Shown: piece after piece, positions 1-9,358 of the stretch
Layout: each line of letters starts with the position of its first letter
Position numbering within the stretch: the first letter of the stretch is position 1
Origin: Hyphomicrobiales bacterium
GTDB lineage: Bacteria > Pseudomonadota > Alphaproteobacteria > Rhizobiales > Rhizobiaceae
DNA: 64,000 nt
Assembly: GCA_900473045.1 (NCBI GenBank)
Contig: UCKS01000048.1
Coordinates: 1-64,000 of the forward strand
Reading direction: 5' to 3'
The notes under the pieces: model-generated
Seen by the model: only the letters and a program-made list of their open reading frames with translations
Told to the model about the DNA's origin: nothing
Databases searched by the model: none
Translations under genes and position numbers: made by a program

Positions 1-55
1 GATCGGCTGACCGCTTACGATACACTCGCCGCCAACCCCCAACCCGGACCACCCC

Positions 56-619
56 ATGGACGCCCTCACCTCCCACCACGCCTTCACCACCCCAGCCGAA
101 TGGGACGCCTGGCTCGCCGCTCACCACGCCCAGTCCCCCGGCATCTGGCTGCTGATCGCCAAGAAGAACGCCAAAAATCCGCTGCTCACCATCGGCGAGG
201 CGCTGGATGTTGCCCTTTGCTACGGCTGGATCGACAGTCAGCGGAAGGGTTTTGATGCACACGCCTATCTGCAGCGCTATTCGCCGCGGCGGGGCAAAAG
301 TCCGTGGTCGCGGTTGAATGTCGATCGGGTGGCGGCGCTGACCGAAGCTGGGCGGATGCGGGCGGCGGGTCTTGCGGAAGTGGCGGCAGCCAAGGCAGAT
401 GGACGCTGGGCGGTGGCGTATCAGCCACAGCGCCATGCCGGGCTGCCGGAGGACCTGGGGGCGGCGTTGAGCACCAATGCGAAAGCTGCCGCCGCGTTTG
501 CCGCGCTCGACAGGACCGGTCAGTACGCGCTGATCCTGCCGCTCCTGAAAGCCACCACGCCGAAGATCCGTCTGGCCCGCGTCGAGAAAGCCATCGCCCG
601 GCTCAGCGGGGACGAATAG
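56..619 (+). CDS. YdeI/OmpD-associated family protein
   Basis: The 187-residue product looks like the YdeI/OmpD-associated (bacteriocin-protection) family. Seen: an N-terminal segment with WDAWLAAHH and GIWLLIAKKN, then the family hallmark GWIDSQRKGFD followed by YSPRRGKSPWSRLN around residues 58-88, and a C-terminal helical part rich in Ala. The length matches the usual ~190 residues. The biochemical role of this family is not established; E. coli YdeI has been linked to envelope stress and peptide resistance. It is the first gene in the window, so its upstream partner is unknown. No strong Shine-Dalgarno precedes the ATG. Confidence 0.8.
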   Translation: MDALTSHHAFTTPAEWDAWLAAHHAQSPGIWLLIAKKNAKNPLLTIGEALDVALCYGWIDSQRKGFDAHAYLQRYSPRRGKSPWSRLNVDRVAALTEAGRMRAAGLAEVAAAKADGRWAVAYQPQRHAGLPEDLGAALSTNAKAAAAFAALDRTGQYALILPLLKATTPKIRLARVEKAIARLSGDE

Positions 620-1124
620 AGCCTGCCGCTGCCGTCAAATGCCGCTGCGCCCGGCTTTTCGGATAAAAAATCATCCCCGTTCATCCCCGGCCTGAGAAAT
701 GCGGCCATACTTCTTCCCGTCTCCCCCGCCGGAGTGTTTCGCGAGACGGTCGCGGGCAGGTGGAGGCCGGCGCCCTGGTTTGAGCCGTAACGTGCGGCAA
801 TGGCCAGGGAGGTGACAGCCATGGTGGTCTTGCCTTCTGGCAGTCCCGCCTATCAAGCCTCCCCCGGGCCGCCAGGTCCGGTTCGGTTGAGCCGTGCAAG
901 TGGCAAGCCCGTCCCGAAAGGATGGGCGCAAATCAAGCTGCGCAGCGAGGCAAGGCAATCACCTGTAGGGGCTGGACACCCCGAGCGAACGCCGAAGGCC
1001 ACGCGAGTGCGGAGCCACGCACTAAAAACTCAAATGAGGCTCCGCACTCGTGTGGGCTCTCCAAAGATTTCAACACGGGCAAAGCTGCCGCGTGACCGCA
1101 ACAACCTGCGCGAAGGAAAGGTGG
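620..1124. other. gene-poor stretch with a 13-bp inverted repeat
   Basis: About 500 bases with no reading frame that I recognise. Several overlapping frames are open on both strands, but they are low-complexity, rich in Arg, Pro and Gly, and carry no familiar motif. They look like the chance open frames common in GC-rich DNA. The one clear structure is a perfect 13-bp inverted repeat (arms 1004-1016 and 1038-1050) with a 21-base AT-richer loop. This could be decayed mobile or coding DNA. Confidence 0.4.
1004..1050. repeat. perfect 13-bp inverted repeat
   Basis: Arm CGAGTGCGGAGCC at 1004-1016 is matched exactly by its reverse complement at 1038-1050. The 21-base loop is AT-richer than its surroundings. 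No T-run follows on either strand, so it is not a classical terminator. It lies 75 bases upstream of the start at 1125. Confidence 0.6.
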
Positions 1125-1484
1125 ATGAAAATCACAAGCAAGCGTGAGCAGTCGCGTATTCTGCGAGAGGAAGATGCCGGAACCAATCTGCCCGACTTCG
1201 ATTGGGACGCCTATGAACGGCTGCCGGTCAGCCGGCTGCAGCGCGACAGCCAGAGATTCTTCCAGATTTGCACCAGTTCGCTTGGCTACTGGAAAACCTG
1301 CAGCCTCTCCCCATGCCGCCGTGCAAAGGCCTGCAAGGGTTTCCTGTCTGAAGCACAGACAAAGTCCGGCCTTTACCAAACATATTTCCCGCCCTGCATC
1401 CGCGAGGGAACCGGCCGTCAGCACGCCGCACTGGCCGAAGCCGACAGGCTTTGCGGGATGGGGGATGAGGGCAAGAACATTTAA
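1125..1484 (+). CDS. conserved small Cys-containing hypothetical protein
   Basis: A 119-residue protein of unknown function. The start is chosen at the ATG at 1125, preceded by an AAGGAAAGG ribosome site. Upstream in-frame codons (to 1050) run into the inverted-repeat region and lack such a site. Seen: an acidic N-terminus (LPDFDWDAYE at about 22-31) and a central Cys motif C59-x4-C64-RRAKA-C70-KG, plus C91 in PPC. I associate this pattern from memory with uncharacterised rhizobial proteins and could not check it. A strong terminator hairpin follows directly, which supports a real transcription unit. Confidence 0.6.
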   Translation: MKITSKREQSRILREEDAGTNLPDFDWDAYERLPVSRLQRDSQRFFQICTSSLGYWKTCSLSPCRRAKACKGFLSEAQTKSGLYQTYFPPCIREGTGRQHAALAEADRLCGMGDEGKNI

Positions 1485-1509
1485 AAACCGCCGGCAGGGC
1501 CGGCGGTTT
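1485..1509. terminator. intrinsic terminator between convergent genes
   Basis: An 11-bp perfect stem (1485-1495 with 1499-1509), three-base loop AGG, with AAA/TTT at the base so it can act in both directions. It sits between the stop of the small CDS at 1484 and the end of the minus-strand Tim44-like gene at 1537. Confidence 0.75.
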
Positions 1510-1536
1510 CAGATCGAAGTGGTGGTGATGCGGTGG

Positions 1537-2604
1537 TTAGGCCGCCGCGCCCTGGATGGCCGAGACCTGCCAGTCGCCGCCGCGCTTGCGCAGGAACGTC
1601 CAGAGTTCGACGGTCTCCGTCAGGTTGTCCGGATCGCCCTCGACAACGCGGCCGGTGGCGCGGTCGCGGGTGACGTCGATGCTCTCGTAGCGCATCGCAA
1701 CGGTGGCATAGTCATCGCCGCCCTCGTTCCAGGCTTCGGCGACATCGCCCTGCACCAGATGCACGTCGCTGACCTCGTTCTTCAGGCCCTTGGTGGCATT
1801 GTCGCTCAGCTCTTCGGCCAGCCACGACATCGCTTCCGGCGTCGTCAGCTTGCGCAGCGTGGCGTAATCTTCCGCAGCATAGGCAGCCTGAACTTCTTTC
1901 AGCATCGTCTCGAACTGGCCGAGATCTTCTCCGCCGATACCGATCTCGTCGGTCGTGTCATCGGCCACGCGCGGCTGTGCCGGGCGGGCGGCGGCACCGC
2001 CGGGAGCCCCGCCACCAAGCGCGCCGATGGACGGGATCTTGAAGGATGGCATGCCCGAACCGGAACCCGAATTCTGGCCCTGGCCAAACCCCTGCATCGG
2101 CGAGGTGGCAGCGCCGCGCGGCGCATAACCGGCCGGTGCCGCCGTCTGGCGGCTGCGGAAGAAGCGCAAAGCGAGCATGACGGCACCACCGATCAGCGCG
2201 ATCTGCAAGAGCATGCCGAGCATGCCGGCCATGCCGCCGAAACCGTTGCCCATCATCATGCCGATCAGGCCGCCAAGGGCGAGACCACCGAGCATGGAGC
2301 CGGCGAAGCCGCCGAAGAAGCCGCCCGGACGCTGGGCGCCGGGACGGGCCGCCTGGCCCATATTCTGCTGGCCGGCAGCGCCGGGCGTCGTCGCCTGGTT
2401 CTGCGGGGTCATCGTCCGGTTGATCGGCGTCGCGTCCGCCGGCGCCGTGCGGGTGACCGGCGGTGCCGAGAATGTGCGGGTGCCGCGGCTGCCGAAGCTT
2501 GAGCCGCCACGGCGGGCCTCAGCCAGATCGACCACCGTCAGCATCACCATGGAAGCGACCGCAAAGGTCGCAAGAACGCGTCCAACTCTCAACATGAAAC
2601 CCAA
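1537..2604 (-). CDS. Tim44-like domain membrane protein
   Basis: A 355-residue protein with an N-terminal hydrophobic signal or anchor (about 6-28). A low-complexity Gly/Pro/Gln-rich linker follows. A glycine- and methionine-rich hydrophobic block (about 95-150, LGGLALGGLIGMMMG and on) probably crosses the membrane. The C-terminal soluble domain (about 225-350) has the Tim44/MRPL45 look, ending VELWTFLRKRGGDWQVSAIQ. Bacterial Tim44-like proteins are membrane proteins of poorly known function; the mitochondrial homologue anchors Hsp70 at the import channel. An alternative start is the Met four codons in. Confidence 0.8.
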   Translation of the reverse strand: MGFMLRVGRVLATFAVASMVMLTVVDLAEARRGGSSFGSRGTRTFSAPPVTRTAPADATPINRTMTPQNQATTPGAAGQQNMGQAARPGAQRPGGFFGGFAGSMLGGLALGGLIGMMMGNGFGGMAGMLGMLLQIALIGGAVMLALRFFRSRQTAAPAGYAPRGAATSPMQGFGQGQNSGSGSGMPSFKIPSIGALGGGAPGGAAARPAQPRVADDTTDEIGIGGEDLGQFETMLKEVQAAYAAEDYATLRKLTTPEAMSWLAEELSDNATKGLKNEVSDVHLVQGDVAEAWNEGGDDYATVAMRYESIDVTRDRATGRVVEGDPDNLTETVELWTFLRKRGGDWQVSAIQGAAA

Positions 2605-2826
2605 TCCTATCGTTCACTCCCGGCCCGCAAGCGCGCGCCTCTTGGCAGACATATGGGGGCAATGGTTGCCGAATTGAAGGCTTTTACGCCGCAGTTCACG
2701 GTAAAGCGGACGTGCTTCTGCCTTTTGAACCACCGGGAATTGACGAAAAGTCTGGCGAAGCGGAAGGATTGGCGTTGCCACCAAGCGGAATCCGAGAGGC
2801 CGCAGATATCATCGAAGGGACATGCG

Positions 2827-3408
2827 ATGCGCCATGCACTGCCCGAAATCCATCTCGTCCGGCATGGCCAGACGGAATGGAGCCTTTCCGGAAAACACAC
2901 CGGCCGCAGCGACATTCCACTGACGCAGGCGGGTGAGGATGCAGCGCGCGGCCTGGCAGACAGGATGCAGGGCCTGACATTCCCGATTGTCTGGTCGAGC
3001 CCGTCGCAAAGGGCGTTTAACACCTGCACGCTCGCAGGCTTTGGCGACGGCTGCGTGAAGAAGGACGACTTGGCCGAATGGGATTATGGCGCTTACGAGG
3101 GCCTGACGACGAAACAGATTCTCATCGAGCGTCCCGGCTGGCAATTGTTCCGGGACGGCTGCCCTGGGGGTGAAGCGGCAGCGGATGCCGGAGCGCGGGC
3201 CGACAGGATCATCCGGCAGATCCGCGAGATCGACGAGGCGGTGCTGATCTTCTCCAGCGCCCATTTCCTGCGAGTGCTCGCCGCCCGCTGGCTCGGCCTG
3301 CCGCCTAAGGACGGCAGACACTTCGTGCTGGATACGGCCAGCATCAGCGTGCTCGGTTACGAACATGACCGGACCGAGCCGGTCATCCGCCGATGGAACC
3401 AGGCCTGA
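2827..3408 (+). CDS. histidine phosphatase family protein
   Basis: A 193-residue enzyme of the phosphoglycerate-mutase-like (histidine phosphatase) superfamily. Seen: the phosphohistidine motif LVRHGQTEW with the catalytic His near residue 13, an Arg-rich acceptor pocket (SSPSQRAFNT), the acidic WDYGAYEGL segment, and the second catalytic His in IFSSAHFLRVLAARWLGL. The start is the ATG at 2827, which has a GAAGGGA ribosome site; upstream in-frame codons back to 2653 are not needed by the domain. The substrate cannot be told. It converges on mntH, with only six bases between the stop codons. Confidence 0.85.
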   Translation: MRHALPEIHLVRHGQTEWSLSGKHTGRSDIPLTQAGEDAARGLADRMQGLTFPIVWSSPSQRAFNTCTLAGFGDGCVKKDDLAEWDYGAYEGLTTKQILIERPGWQLFRDGCPGGEAAADAGARADRIIRQIREIDEAVLIFSSAHFLRVLAARWLGLPPKDGRHFVLDTASISVLGYEHDRTEPVIRRWNQA

Positions 3409-3414
3409 CCGACC

Positions 3415-4773
3415 TCAGCCGATAAACGTGTCGTAGAGCAGCTTGAGATTGAGCACGACGATGATCGAGGCGACGATCCAGGCAAGGGCTGCGACATATT
3501 TAGGAATGACGAAGGTGCCCATCTTCTTCTTGTCGGAGACGAAGCGGACCAGCGGAATGACCGCGAAAGGCAGCTGCATCGACAGGATGACCTGGCTGAA
3601 CACCAAAAGTTCAGCGGTACCCTTCTCGCCATAGATCCAGGTGACGACGACGACCGGGACGATGGCGATGCCACGGGTGATCAACCGGCGGGCCCATTGC
3701 GGAATGCGCAGCCGCAGAAAGCCTTCCATGACGATCTGGCCGGCCAGCGTCGCCGTCACCGTCGAGTTGAGGCCGGAGGCCAGCAGCGCCACGGCAAACA
3801 GCGTCGAGGCGATACCGAGGCCCAAGAGCGGCGACAGCAGTTCGTAGGCCTGGCCGATCTCGGCCACGTCGGTGCGGCCATTGGCGTGGAAGACGGAGGC
3901 CGCGATGATCAGGATGGCGGCGTTGATGAACAAAGCCAGCATCAGCGCAATCGTGCTGTCGGTGGTCGCCCACTTGATCGCATCGCGCTTGCCCTCGTCG
4001 GTGCGCTTGTAGTTGCGGGTCTGGACGATCGAGGAATGCAGATAAAGATTATGCGGCATGACGGTGGCGCCGATAATGCCGATGGCGATATAGAGCATGG
4101 CCGGGTTGGTGACGACTTCCGTCGACGGCAGGAAGCCGTTGAGAACGGCAGCGATCGGCGGGGCGGCGGCGGCGATCTGGACGACGAAGCAGCCGGCGAT
4201 GACGATCAAAAGCGCAATGACGAACGCTTCGAGATAGCGGAAGCCCTTGTTCATCAGGAGCAATAGCAGGAAGGCATCGGCTGCGGTGATCAGCGCGCCG
4301 CCGATCAGCGGAATACCGAACAGCAACTGAAGCGCGATTGCCGTACCGATCACTTCGGCCAAGTCGCAGGCAATGATCGCCGCTTCGCAGGCCAGCCAGA
4401 GCATGAAATTGACGGGCCTGGAATAGGTATCGCGGCAGGCCTGGGCGAGATCGCGGCCGGTGGCGATGCCAAGACGGGCGGCCAGCGCCTGCAGAAGGAT
4501 CGCCATCAGGTTGGAGAGCAGGATGACCGTCAGCAGCGTATAGCCGAACTGCGAACCGCCGGCGATATCGGTCGCCCAGTTGCCAGGGTCCATATAGCCG
4601 ACCGAAACCATGTAGCCCGGCCCCATGAAGGCGAGCAGGCGGCGGAACCAGACGCCACCGGAGGGTACGGGGATGCTGGCATTGACTTCGGGGAGGCTTG
4701 GCCGCGCGTCTTCGTCGGGGCTGGAAAAGGTCCAGCTTTTTTGGGGTGGAAGGGCGGCTTGGGAATTGGACAT
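3415..4773 (-). CDS. mntH: Nramp-family manganese/divalent metal transporter
   Basis: A 452-residue inner-membrane, proton-coupled Mn2+/Fe2+ importer of the Nramp family. Seen: the metal-binding DPGN motif in TM1 (residues 62-65), the TM6 motif MPHN (239-242), and about eleven hydrophobic segments across the chain. The N-terminal ~40 residues are polar and Pro-rich. It is divergent from a DtxR-type regulator at 4987 that looks like MntR. The 213-base intergenic region holds a candidate MntR operator at 4826-4850. Manganese repression through MntR is therefore the likely control (inference). Confidence 0.95.
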   Translation of the reverse strand: MSNSQAALPPQKSWTFSSPDEDARPSLPEVNASIPVPSGGVWFRRLLAFMGPGYMVSVGYMDPGNWATDIAGGSQFGYTLLTVILLSNLMAILLQALAARLGIATGRDLAQACRDTYSRPVNFMLWLACEAAIIACDLAEVIGTAIALQLLFGIPLIGGALITAADAFLLLLLMNKGFRYLEAFVIALLIVIAGCFVVQIAAAAPPIAAVLNGFLPSTEVVTNPAMLYIAIGIIGATVMPHNLYLHSSIVQTRNYKRTDEGKRDAIKWATTDSTIALMLALFINAAILIIAASVFHANGRTDVAEIGQAYELLSPLLGLGIASTLFAVALLASGLNSTVTATLAGQIVMEGFLRLRIPQWARRLITRGIAIVPVVVVTWIYGEKGTAELLVFSQVILSMQLPFAVIPLVRFVSDKKKMGTFVIPKYVAALAWIVASIIVVLNLKLLYDTFIG

Positions 4774-4825
4774 GCACGGTCTCCGGATACGGTATGGCTC
4801 TTTGTCCGAAAGCTATGCCAAGGCA

Positions 4826-4850
4826 AAACATTATGCAATACGCTATATTT
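4826..4850. promoter_or_regulatory. candidate MntR operator
   Basis: The half AAACAT at 4826-4831 faces GCTATATTT at 4842-4850. The right half differs by one base from the GCTATGTTT half of the enterobacterial MntR box as I remember it; the left half matches its first six bases. The spacing is three bases longer than in that box, so the call is tentative. It lies 53 bases upstream of the mntH start and between mntH and mntR. Confidence 0.4.
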
Positions 4851-4986
4851 CATTGGTCTTGCTTTTTTCAGTGAGCGAAAAGAGATGCGAATGTGGAGGA
4901 CGGGATAAATCATTATGAAAAATCCAAGCCCGTGTTATGAAACTTCAAAACGCAACCTTGAAGAAACTTGAGAGGATACCGCCCCC

Positions 4987-5436
4987 TTGCCGCGCCGCCC
5001 TGTTCCCCGCACGGACCCGCTCCCAGACGCGGACATTCATTCCGAGGGCTTCCGGCAGACCCGCGAAGCAAGGCGGGGCGCACTGATCGAGGATTATGTC
5101 GAGCTGATCGCCGACCTGATCGAGGATGGCAACGAGGCGCGTCAGGTGGATATCGCCGCCCGCCTCGGCGTGGCGCAGCCGACGGTTGCCAAGATGCTAG
5201 CAAGGCTTGCCGCCGAAGGCTTGGTGTCGCGAAAACCCTATCGCGGCGTGTTCCTGACCGAGGCCGGCCAGAAGATGGCACTGGAAAGCCGGGTACGCCA
5301 CCAGACCGTCGAAGCCTTCCTGCGTTGCCTCGGCGTCAGCCCGGAAACGGCCCGCATCGATGCCGAGGGCATCGAGCATCACGTCAGCGTCGAGACGCTG
5401 GAAGCCTTCCGCCGGTTCATCGACAAGAAGGCCTAG
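4987..5436 (+). CDS. mntR: manganese-responsive regulator MntR (DtxR family)
   Basis: A 149-residue DtxR/MntR-family repressor. Seen: a winged helix-turn-helix at about 30-90 ([19 protein letters not shown] as recognition region, then [17 protein letters not shown] as wing), followed by a short dimerisation/metal-binding domain containing IEHHVS. There is no SH3-like C-terminal domain, as in MntR rather than DtxR/IdeR. The start is a TTG at 4987 with a GAGAGGA site about 11 bases upstream; no ATG lies near. It is divergent from mntH, its likely target, and probably binds Mn2+ as co-repressor. Confidence 0.9.
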   Translation: MPRRPVPRTDPLPDADIHSEGFRQTREARRGALIEDYVELIADLIEDGNEARQVDIAARLGVAQPTVAKMLARLAAEGLVSRKPYRGVFLTEAGQKMALESRVRHQTVEAFLRCLGVSPETARIDAEGIEHHVSVETLEAFRRFIDKKA

Positions 5437-6311
5437 CCGGCCCGCAGCCGCCGTCCGAAGCGTTCACCCAGAATGATGATGATGCCGGCGGAAAAGATCA
5501 GGGCTGCGCCGGCAAAAACCTGGGTCGCGGGAATATCGCCCCAGATCAGGAAGCCGAGCCCGAAAGCCCAGATCAGCGACGAATATTCGAACGGTGCCAG
5601 CATCGAGACCGGCGCCCGGCGCATGCCTTCGAACAGCGCATATTGCGCGATGCCGGCGATCAGCCCCGTACCGACCATCAGCGCGACATCCAGAAGGCTT
5701 GGCGTAATCCAGGTGACGACAACGGCAATGCCGGTGAACAGGATGAAGAAGCCGCTCGACAGCGTCATCTGCACCAGCGTCACCTCCTGCATCGCCGTCT
5801 TGCGCAAAAGCACCGTCGAAATCGCCCAGAACACCGCTGCCTGTAGGGCCAGCCAGACCGGCAAGGACAGTTTCATGCCCGATCCCAATGGATCGGTTGC
5901 CACCAGCACGCCGATGAAGCCGATGATAACAGCGATCCAGCGAAGTGGTGGCACATCTTCTTTCAGGATCGGCACGGCCAGAATGGTGATCAGGATCGGC
6001 GCTGCGTAGTAAATCGTCGTCAACTCCGCCAGACCCAGATCGCGTGCAGCCGTATAGTAGGACAGCCAGGCAGCGAGCAGCAGCAGGTTGCGCAGGATCA
6101 TCGGCTTGAGAACGGGCGAGTGCCACGAGCGGACCAGCAGAGGGCCACGGCCGATGGCGGCACAGATTGCAAAGATCGTCACGCTGCGCACGAACAGGAT
6201 CTGCCAGACCGGCAGTGCCACCACCAGCCATTTGACCGAGGCGTCCTGCAGGGTGAACAGGAAATAGGAAAAGATCGTCAGCAGAATGCCTGAAAGCACG
6301 GAGGTATTCAC
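5433..6311 (-). CDS. EamA-family (DMT) transporter
   Basis: A 292-residue inner-membrane protein with about ten hydrophobic helices arranged as two EamA repeats; the second repeat starts near [16 protein letters not shown]. Members export metabolites or amino acids; the substrate here is unknown. The start is the GTG at 6311 ([11 protein letters not shown]), which has GGGAG upstream and lies directly before the first helix. The open frame extends to 6494, but the extra 61 codons are polar and unlike the family. It converges on mntR with a four-base overlap of the ends. Confidence 0.85.
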   Translation of the reverse strand: MNTSVLSGILLTIFSYFLFTLQDASVKWLVVALPVWQILFVRSVTIFAICAAIGRGPLLVRSWHSPVLKPMILRNLLLLAAWLSYYTAARDLGLAELTTIYYAAPILITILAVPILKEDVPPLRWIAVIIGFIGVLVATDPLGSGMKLSLPVWLALQAAVFWAISTVLLRKTAMQEVTLVQMTLSSGFFILFTGIAVVVTWITPSLLDVALMVGTGLIAGIAQYALFEGMRRAPVSMLAPFEYSSLIWAFGLGFLIWGDIPATQVFAGAALIFSAGIIIILGERFGRRLRAG

Positions 6312-6483
6312 GAAGGGCTCCCAGAGGTGCTGCGCAAATCGCGCGCAGCTTGTAATATCGTGCGGTCCGCGGACAAGGAAGAGGCATGCCATTGAGACGT
6401 GTGGCGAAAAATGGGGGCGCCACCCGAAAATTATGCCGGCCGCTCCACCGTCAAACGTGCGCGTCCGCCCCCGACTATCCCGT

Positions 6484-7569
6484 TTAAAGACCAAGAAATG
6501 ACAGCATGACGAAGGTGGCGAACAGCACGAAATGGGTCATGCCCTCAATAGCATTGGTTTCGCCATCATTGAGGTTGATGGCCGCAACGATCAGGGTGAT
6601 TGTCACCATCACCGTCTGCACCGGCGTCATCGCCATGATGAAGGGCTGGCCGGTATAGAGCGCAATGACCTCCATTACCGGCACTGTCAGGATAACGGTC
6701 GAGAGCGAGGCACCGAGCGCGATGTTGACGACGGCCTGCATGCGGTTGGCAAGCGCTGCCCGCATCGCCGTCATGATTTCCGGCGACGCCGAAATGGCCG
6801 CCACCACGATCGCCGCCAGAACCGGTGGGGCGCCGGTCCCCTTCAGGCCGGCCGTCAAAAGGCCCGACATGATTTCGGCCAGCGCGCCGATGATGATGAT
6901 GCCGATGATCAGGATGGTTATGGATACAGAAACCGGCTCGTTTTCCGGCGGGTGCTTTTCCCCGCCTTCGCGCTTGGGATAGCTGTAGCTGAAGAAATAG
7001 CTATGCACGCCCACCTGCATCTTCAGGAAGACCGCATAGAGCGTCACCATCGCGACGACGGTGAAACCGGAATAGAAGTGCCATTTGGCCTGCGGAACGA
7101 ATTCCGGCACGATCATCGAGATCCCCATCGCCGTCAGGATCATGGCGCTGTAGGTGCGGCTGGAATCGTCGTTATAGGATTGCTCGCCGTGCTTCAGGCC
7201 GCCCAGCAGGGCTGCAAGGCCAAGAATGCCGTTGATGTCGAGCATGACGGCGGAATAGATCGTGTCGCGCACCAAGGTCGGCGATATCTCTTCGCCGCTC
7301 ATCATGATCGCCAGGATGATCACCTCGACCAGCACTGCCGATAGCGTCAGGATCATCGTGCCGTAGGGATCACCGACCTTGGCGGCCAGCACCTCGGCAT
7401 GATGGGCGACGCGCAGCGAAGCGAGCACGATGGCAAAGACCAGCACGGCGGCACCGGCAAGGGCTGCCATCTGCCCCGCCTGAAGCAGCGCATGTTCGAG
7501 CAGAAAGCCGGCGGCGGCAAAAACAAGCGCGACGCCCAAGAGCATTTCGGACTTCAAAAGGATCAACAC
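6484..7569 (-). CDS. chaA: calcium/proton antiporter (ChaA-like, CaCA superfamily)
   Basis: About 361 residues with two Na_Ca_ex-type membrane repeats. The first contains LTLSAVLVEVIILAIMMSG and the second AAISASPEIMTAMRAAL, each with the acidic residue in a helix that binds the cation in this superfamily. The repeats are separated by a hydrophilic loop rich in Lys, Glu and Pro. ChaA-type proteins exchange Ca2+, Na+ or K+ for H+ across the inner membrane. The GTG at 7569 is used as start; the Met eight codons later is equally possible. The upstream part of the open frame (to 7653) has no family features. Confidence 0.85.
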   Translation of the reverse strand: MLILLKSEMLLGVALVFAAAGFLLEHALLQAGQMAALAGAAVLVFAIVLASLRVAHHAEVLAAKVGDPYGTMILTLSAVLVEVIILAIMMSGEEISPTLVRDTIYSAVMLDINGILGLAALLGGLKHGEQSYNDDSSRTYSAMILTAMGISMIVPEFVPQAKWHFYSGFTVVAMVTLYAVFLKMQVGVHSYFFSYSYPKREGGEKHPPENEPVSVSITILIIGIIIIGALAEIMSGLLTAGLKGTGAPPVLAAIVVAAISASPEIMTAMRAALANRMQAVVNIALGASLSTVILTVPVMEVIALYTGQPFIMAMTPVQTVMVTITLIVAAINLNDGETNAIEGMTHFVLFATFVMLSFLGL

Positions 7570-7796
7570 GTACGGCGCCTCGCAACCAGCGGAATAAGGT
7601 CCAGCGAAGTATAGGCGGCAGGGGGCGCATTTCAATCGAACCGGCACGATCACACCTGGCAGAAGACAGGATTATTTTCCTTTCGCACTTTACGGCAACA
7701 CAGATTTTGGCTAATCTGGGCAGGTAAACAATCAAGACAGCAAGAAGCCAGAACACAGGAAAGCGTCACGCTTCACCGCTTGCAGGATGCGCAACG

Positions 7797-8462
7797 ATGT
7801 TTTCACATGACCGGATCTGGAGCGCCATCGATGCGCTCGCCGAGCGGCATCAGCTGTCTCCGTCGGGCCTCGCCCGGCGGGCCGGACTTGATCCGACCTC
7901 TTTCAACAAGTCCAAACGCCATTCCGCCGATGGCCGCGAACGCTGGCCGTCGACGGAATCGATCGCCAAGGTTCTTGACGCGACCGGCTCGACGATCAAC
8001 CAGTTCATGGACTTCCTGCGGCCGGGACCTGCTTCCGGAACGTTGCCGGAGGGCGCCTTTCCGCCGCAGGCCGGCTCCATTCCGCTGCTCGGTTTTGCCC
8101 AGGCCGGAGCCGGCGGCTTCTTCGACGATGGTGGTTTTCCCGCCGGCCAAGGCTGGGATGTCGTCGAGTTTCCGGCAGCCCCCGGCACCAAGGCCGGCGT
8201 CTATGCTTTGGAAATTCAGGGCGACAGCATGTTGCCGCTCTATCGCGACGGCGATGTGCTGATCGTCGAACCCGGCGCGCAGATCCGCCGCGGCGACCGC
8301 GTGGTGGTCAAGACCATCGAGGGCGAAGTCATGGCCAAGGTGCTGGTACGCCAGACCCCCCGCAGCATCGAACTGCTGTCGCTCAACCCGGAACACCCCA
8401 ACCGCACATTCGACCTCAGCGACGTCGAATGGATCGCCCGCATCATCTGGGCCAGCCAATAG
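7797..8462 (+). CDS. S24 peptidase-type helix-turn-helix repressor
   Basis: A 221-residue, LexA/CI-like regulator. Residues 1-75 form a helix-turn-helix of Xre character (LSPSGLARRAGLDPTSFNKSK). Residues 95-215 form the S24 latent protease domain, with the catalytic Ser144 in QGDSM and Lys181 in EVMAKVL, so the self-cleavage dyad is intact. An Ala-Gly pair lies in the linker (GFAQAGAGG, about 100-106) where such proteins are cut. It could therefore be a damage-inducible repressor, but the target is unknown. It is 13 bases upstream of the SNase-fold gene, probably in one operon. Confidence 0.85.
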   Translation: MFSHDRIWSAIDALAERHQLSPSGLARRAGLDPTSFNKSKRHSADGRERWPSTESIAKVLDATGSTINQFMDFLRPGPASGTLPEGAFPPQAGSIPLLGFAQAGAGGFFDDGGFPAGQGWDVVEFPAAPGTKAGVYALEIQGDSMLPLYRDGDVLIVEPGAQIRRGDRVVVKTIEGEVMAKVLVRQTPRSIELLSLNPEHPNRTFDLSDVEWIARIIWASQ

Positions 8463-8475
8463 GACGGTTTTCCTG

Positions 8476-9300
8476 ATGAAGCGGCATCTGCTCACCATCG
8501 GCGGCGGTTTCGCCGGAATTGCCCTGACCGCCGCCGTGCTGGTAACCGGCGCGTCTATTATTGAGGGACGGCAAAGCACAGAAACCCGGGATTTCTCGCT
8601 GGAAACACCTGACATGGCCGATGTGCCCGATCTGGGCGGCGGCGGGATGAATGCTGCGGAGGCCGGAACAGACGAGACCGTGCCGATCAATCCGGCACCC
8701 GGCATTGCCGAGCCGCAGGCCGTTCGCGATATTGCGCCCGAGACATTCGCCCTGCCGCGGGATGTGACGGCGCAGCCGCTGGAGCGCATCGAACCCCGCA
8801 CGCCGCTGTCACAGCCTGTGGCGCGGCCAGAGCCCGTGCCGTCTGTCCTGCGCCATCCCATTGCCCTGTCGGCAGGCCTGATCCAGTTCGGCGACCGGAT
8901 GCTGCAGCTCGACGGGATCGAGCCGGAAAAGCCGGACCGTATCTGCGGCGAACCCGGCAAGACATGGGCCTGCGGCGTGGTGGCCAAAACCGCGTTCCGC
9001 AATTTCCTGCGGGCCCGCGCACTTTTATGCATCGTCCCGAAGAACGGCTGGCAGGGAACACTGACCGCCACCTGCAGTATCAACGATACCGATCCCGCTG
9101 CCTGGCTTGCCGAGAATGGCTGGGCAAATGTACCGGCGGGATCGCCCCTCGCCGGTAAGGCCGCCAGCGCACGCCAATCCCGCCTCGGTTTTTTCGGTGA
9201 CGATCCGCGCGATGTGAGCACAACACCGCCACCGCCGGATGACATGCAGCTACCCGGGGATGCTGATACCGGCATTGATATGCCCGATCAGGCCTTGTAG
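8476..9300 (+). CDS. secreted thermonuclease-like (SNase-fold) protein
   Basis: A 274-residue protein with an N-terminal hydrophobic signal/anchor (about 8-28). A long acidic and Pro-rich disordered linker (about 35-130) follows. The SNase-like domain covers about 135-245 (MLQLDGIEPEKPDRICGE, WACGVVAKTAFRNFL, LAENGWANVPAG). The tail is Pro/Asp-rich. Cysteines in the domain may form disulphides in the periplasm. The usual SNase metal-site motif GDT is GDR here, so nuclease activity is uncertain. It follows the S24 repressor by 13 bases and is probably co-transcribed. Confidence 0.7.
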   Translation: MKRHLLTIGGGFAGIALTAAVLVTGASIIEGRQSTETRDFSLETPDMADVPDLGGGGMNAAEAGTDETVPINPAPGIAEPQAVRDIAPETFALPRDVTAQPLERIEPRTPLSQPVARPEPVPSVLRHPIALSAGLIQFGDRMLQLDGIEPEKPDRICGEPGKTWACGVVAKTAFRNFLRARALLCIVPKNGWQGTLTATCSINDTDPAAWLAENGWANVPAGSPLAGKAASARQSRLGFFGDDPRDVSTTPPPPDDMQLPGDADTGIDMPDQAL

Positions 9301-9358
9301 ACCACGGCGGCGGTTCATACCTCACAACACCGGCACAGCAAAGCAACACGGATATCCC

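Noticed and set aside
933-1424. A 163-codon minus-strand frame overlapping the small Cys protein
   Set aside because: It has no ribosome site and no motif, and it is antisense to the better-supported gene at 1125-1484.
1144-2502. A 452-codon open frame on plus opposite the Tim44-like gene
   Set aside because: The composition is random-looking (rich in Arg, Ala, His) and it lies antisense to a clearly real gene with signal, membrane and domain features.
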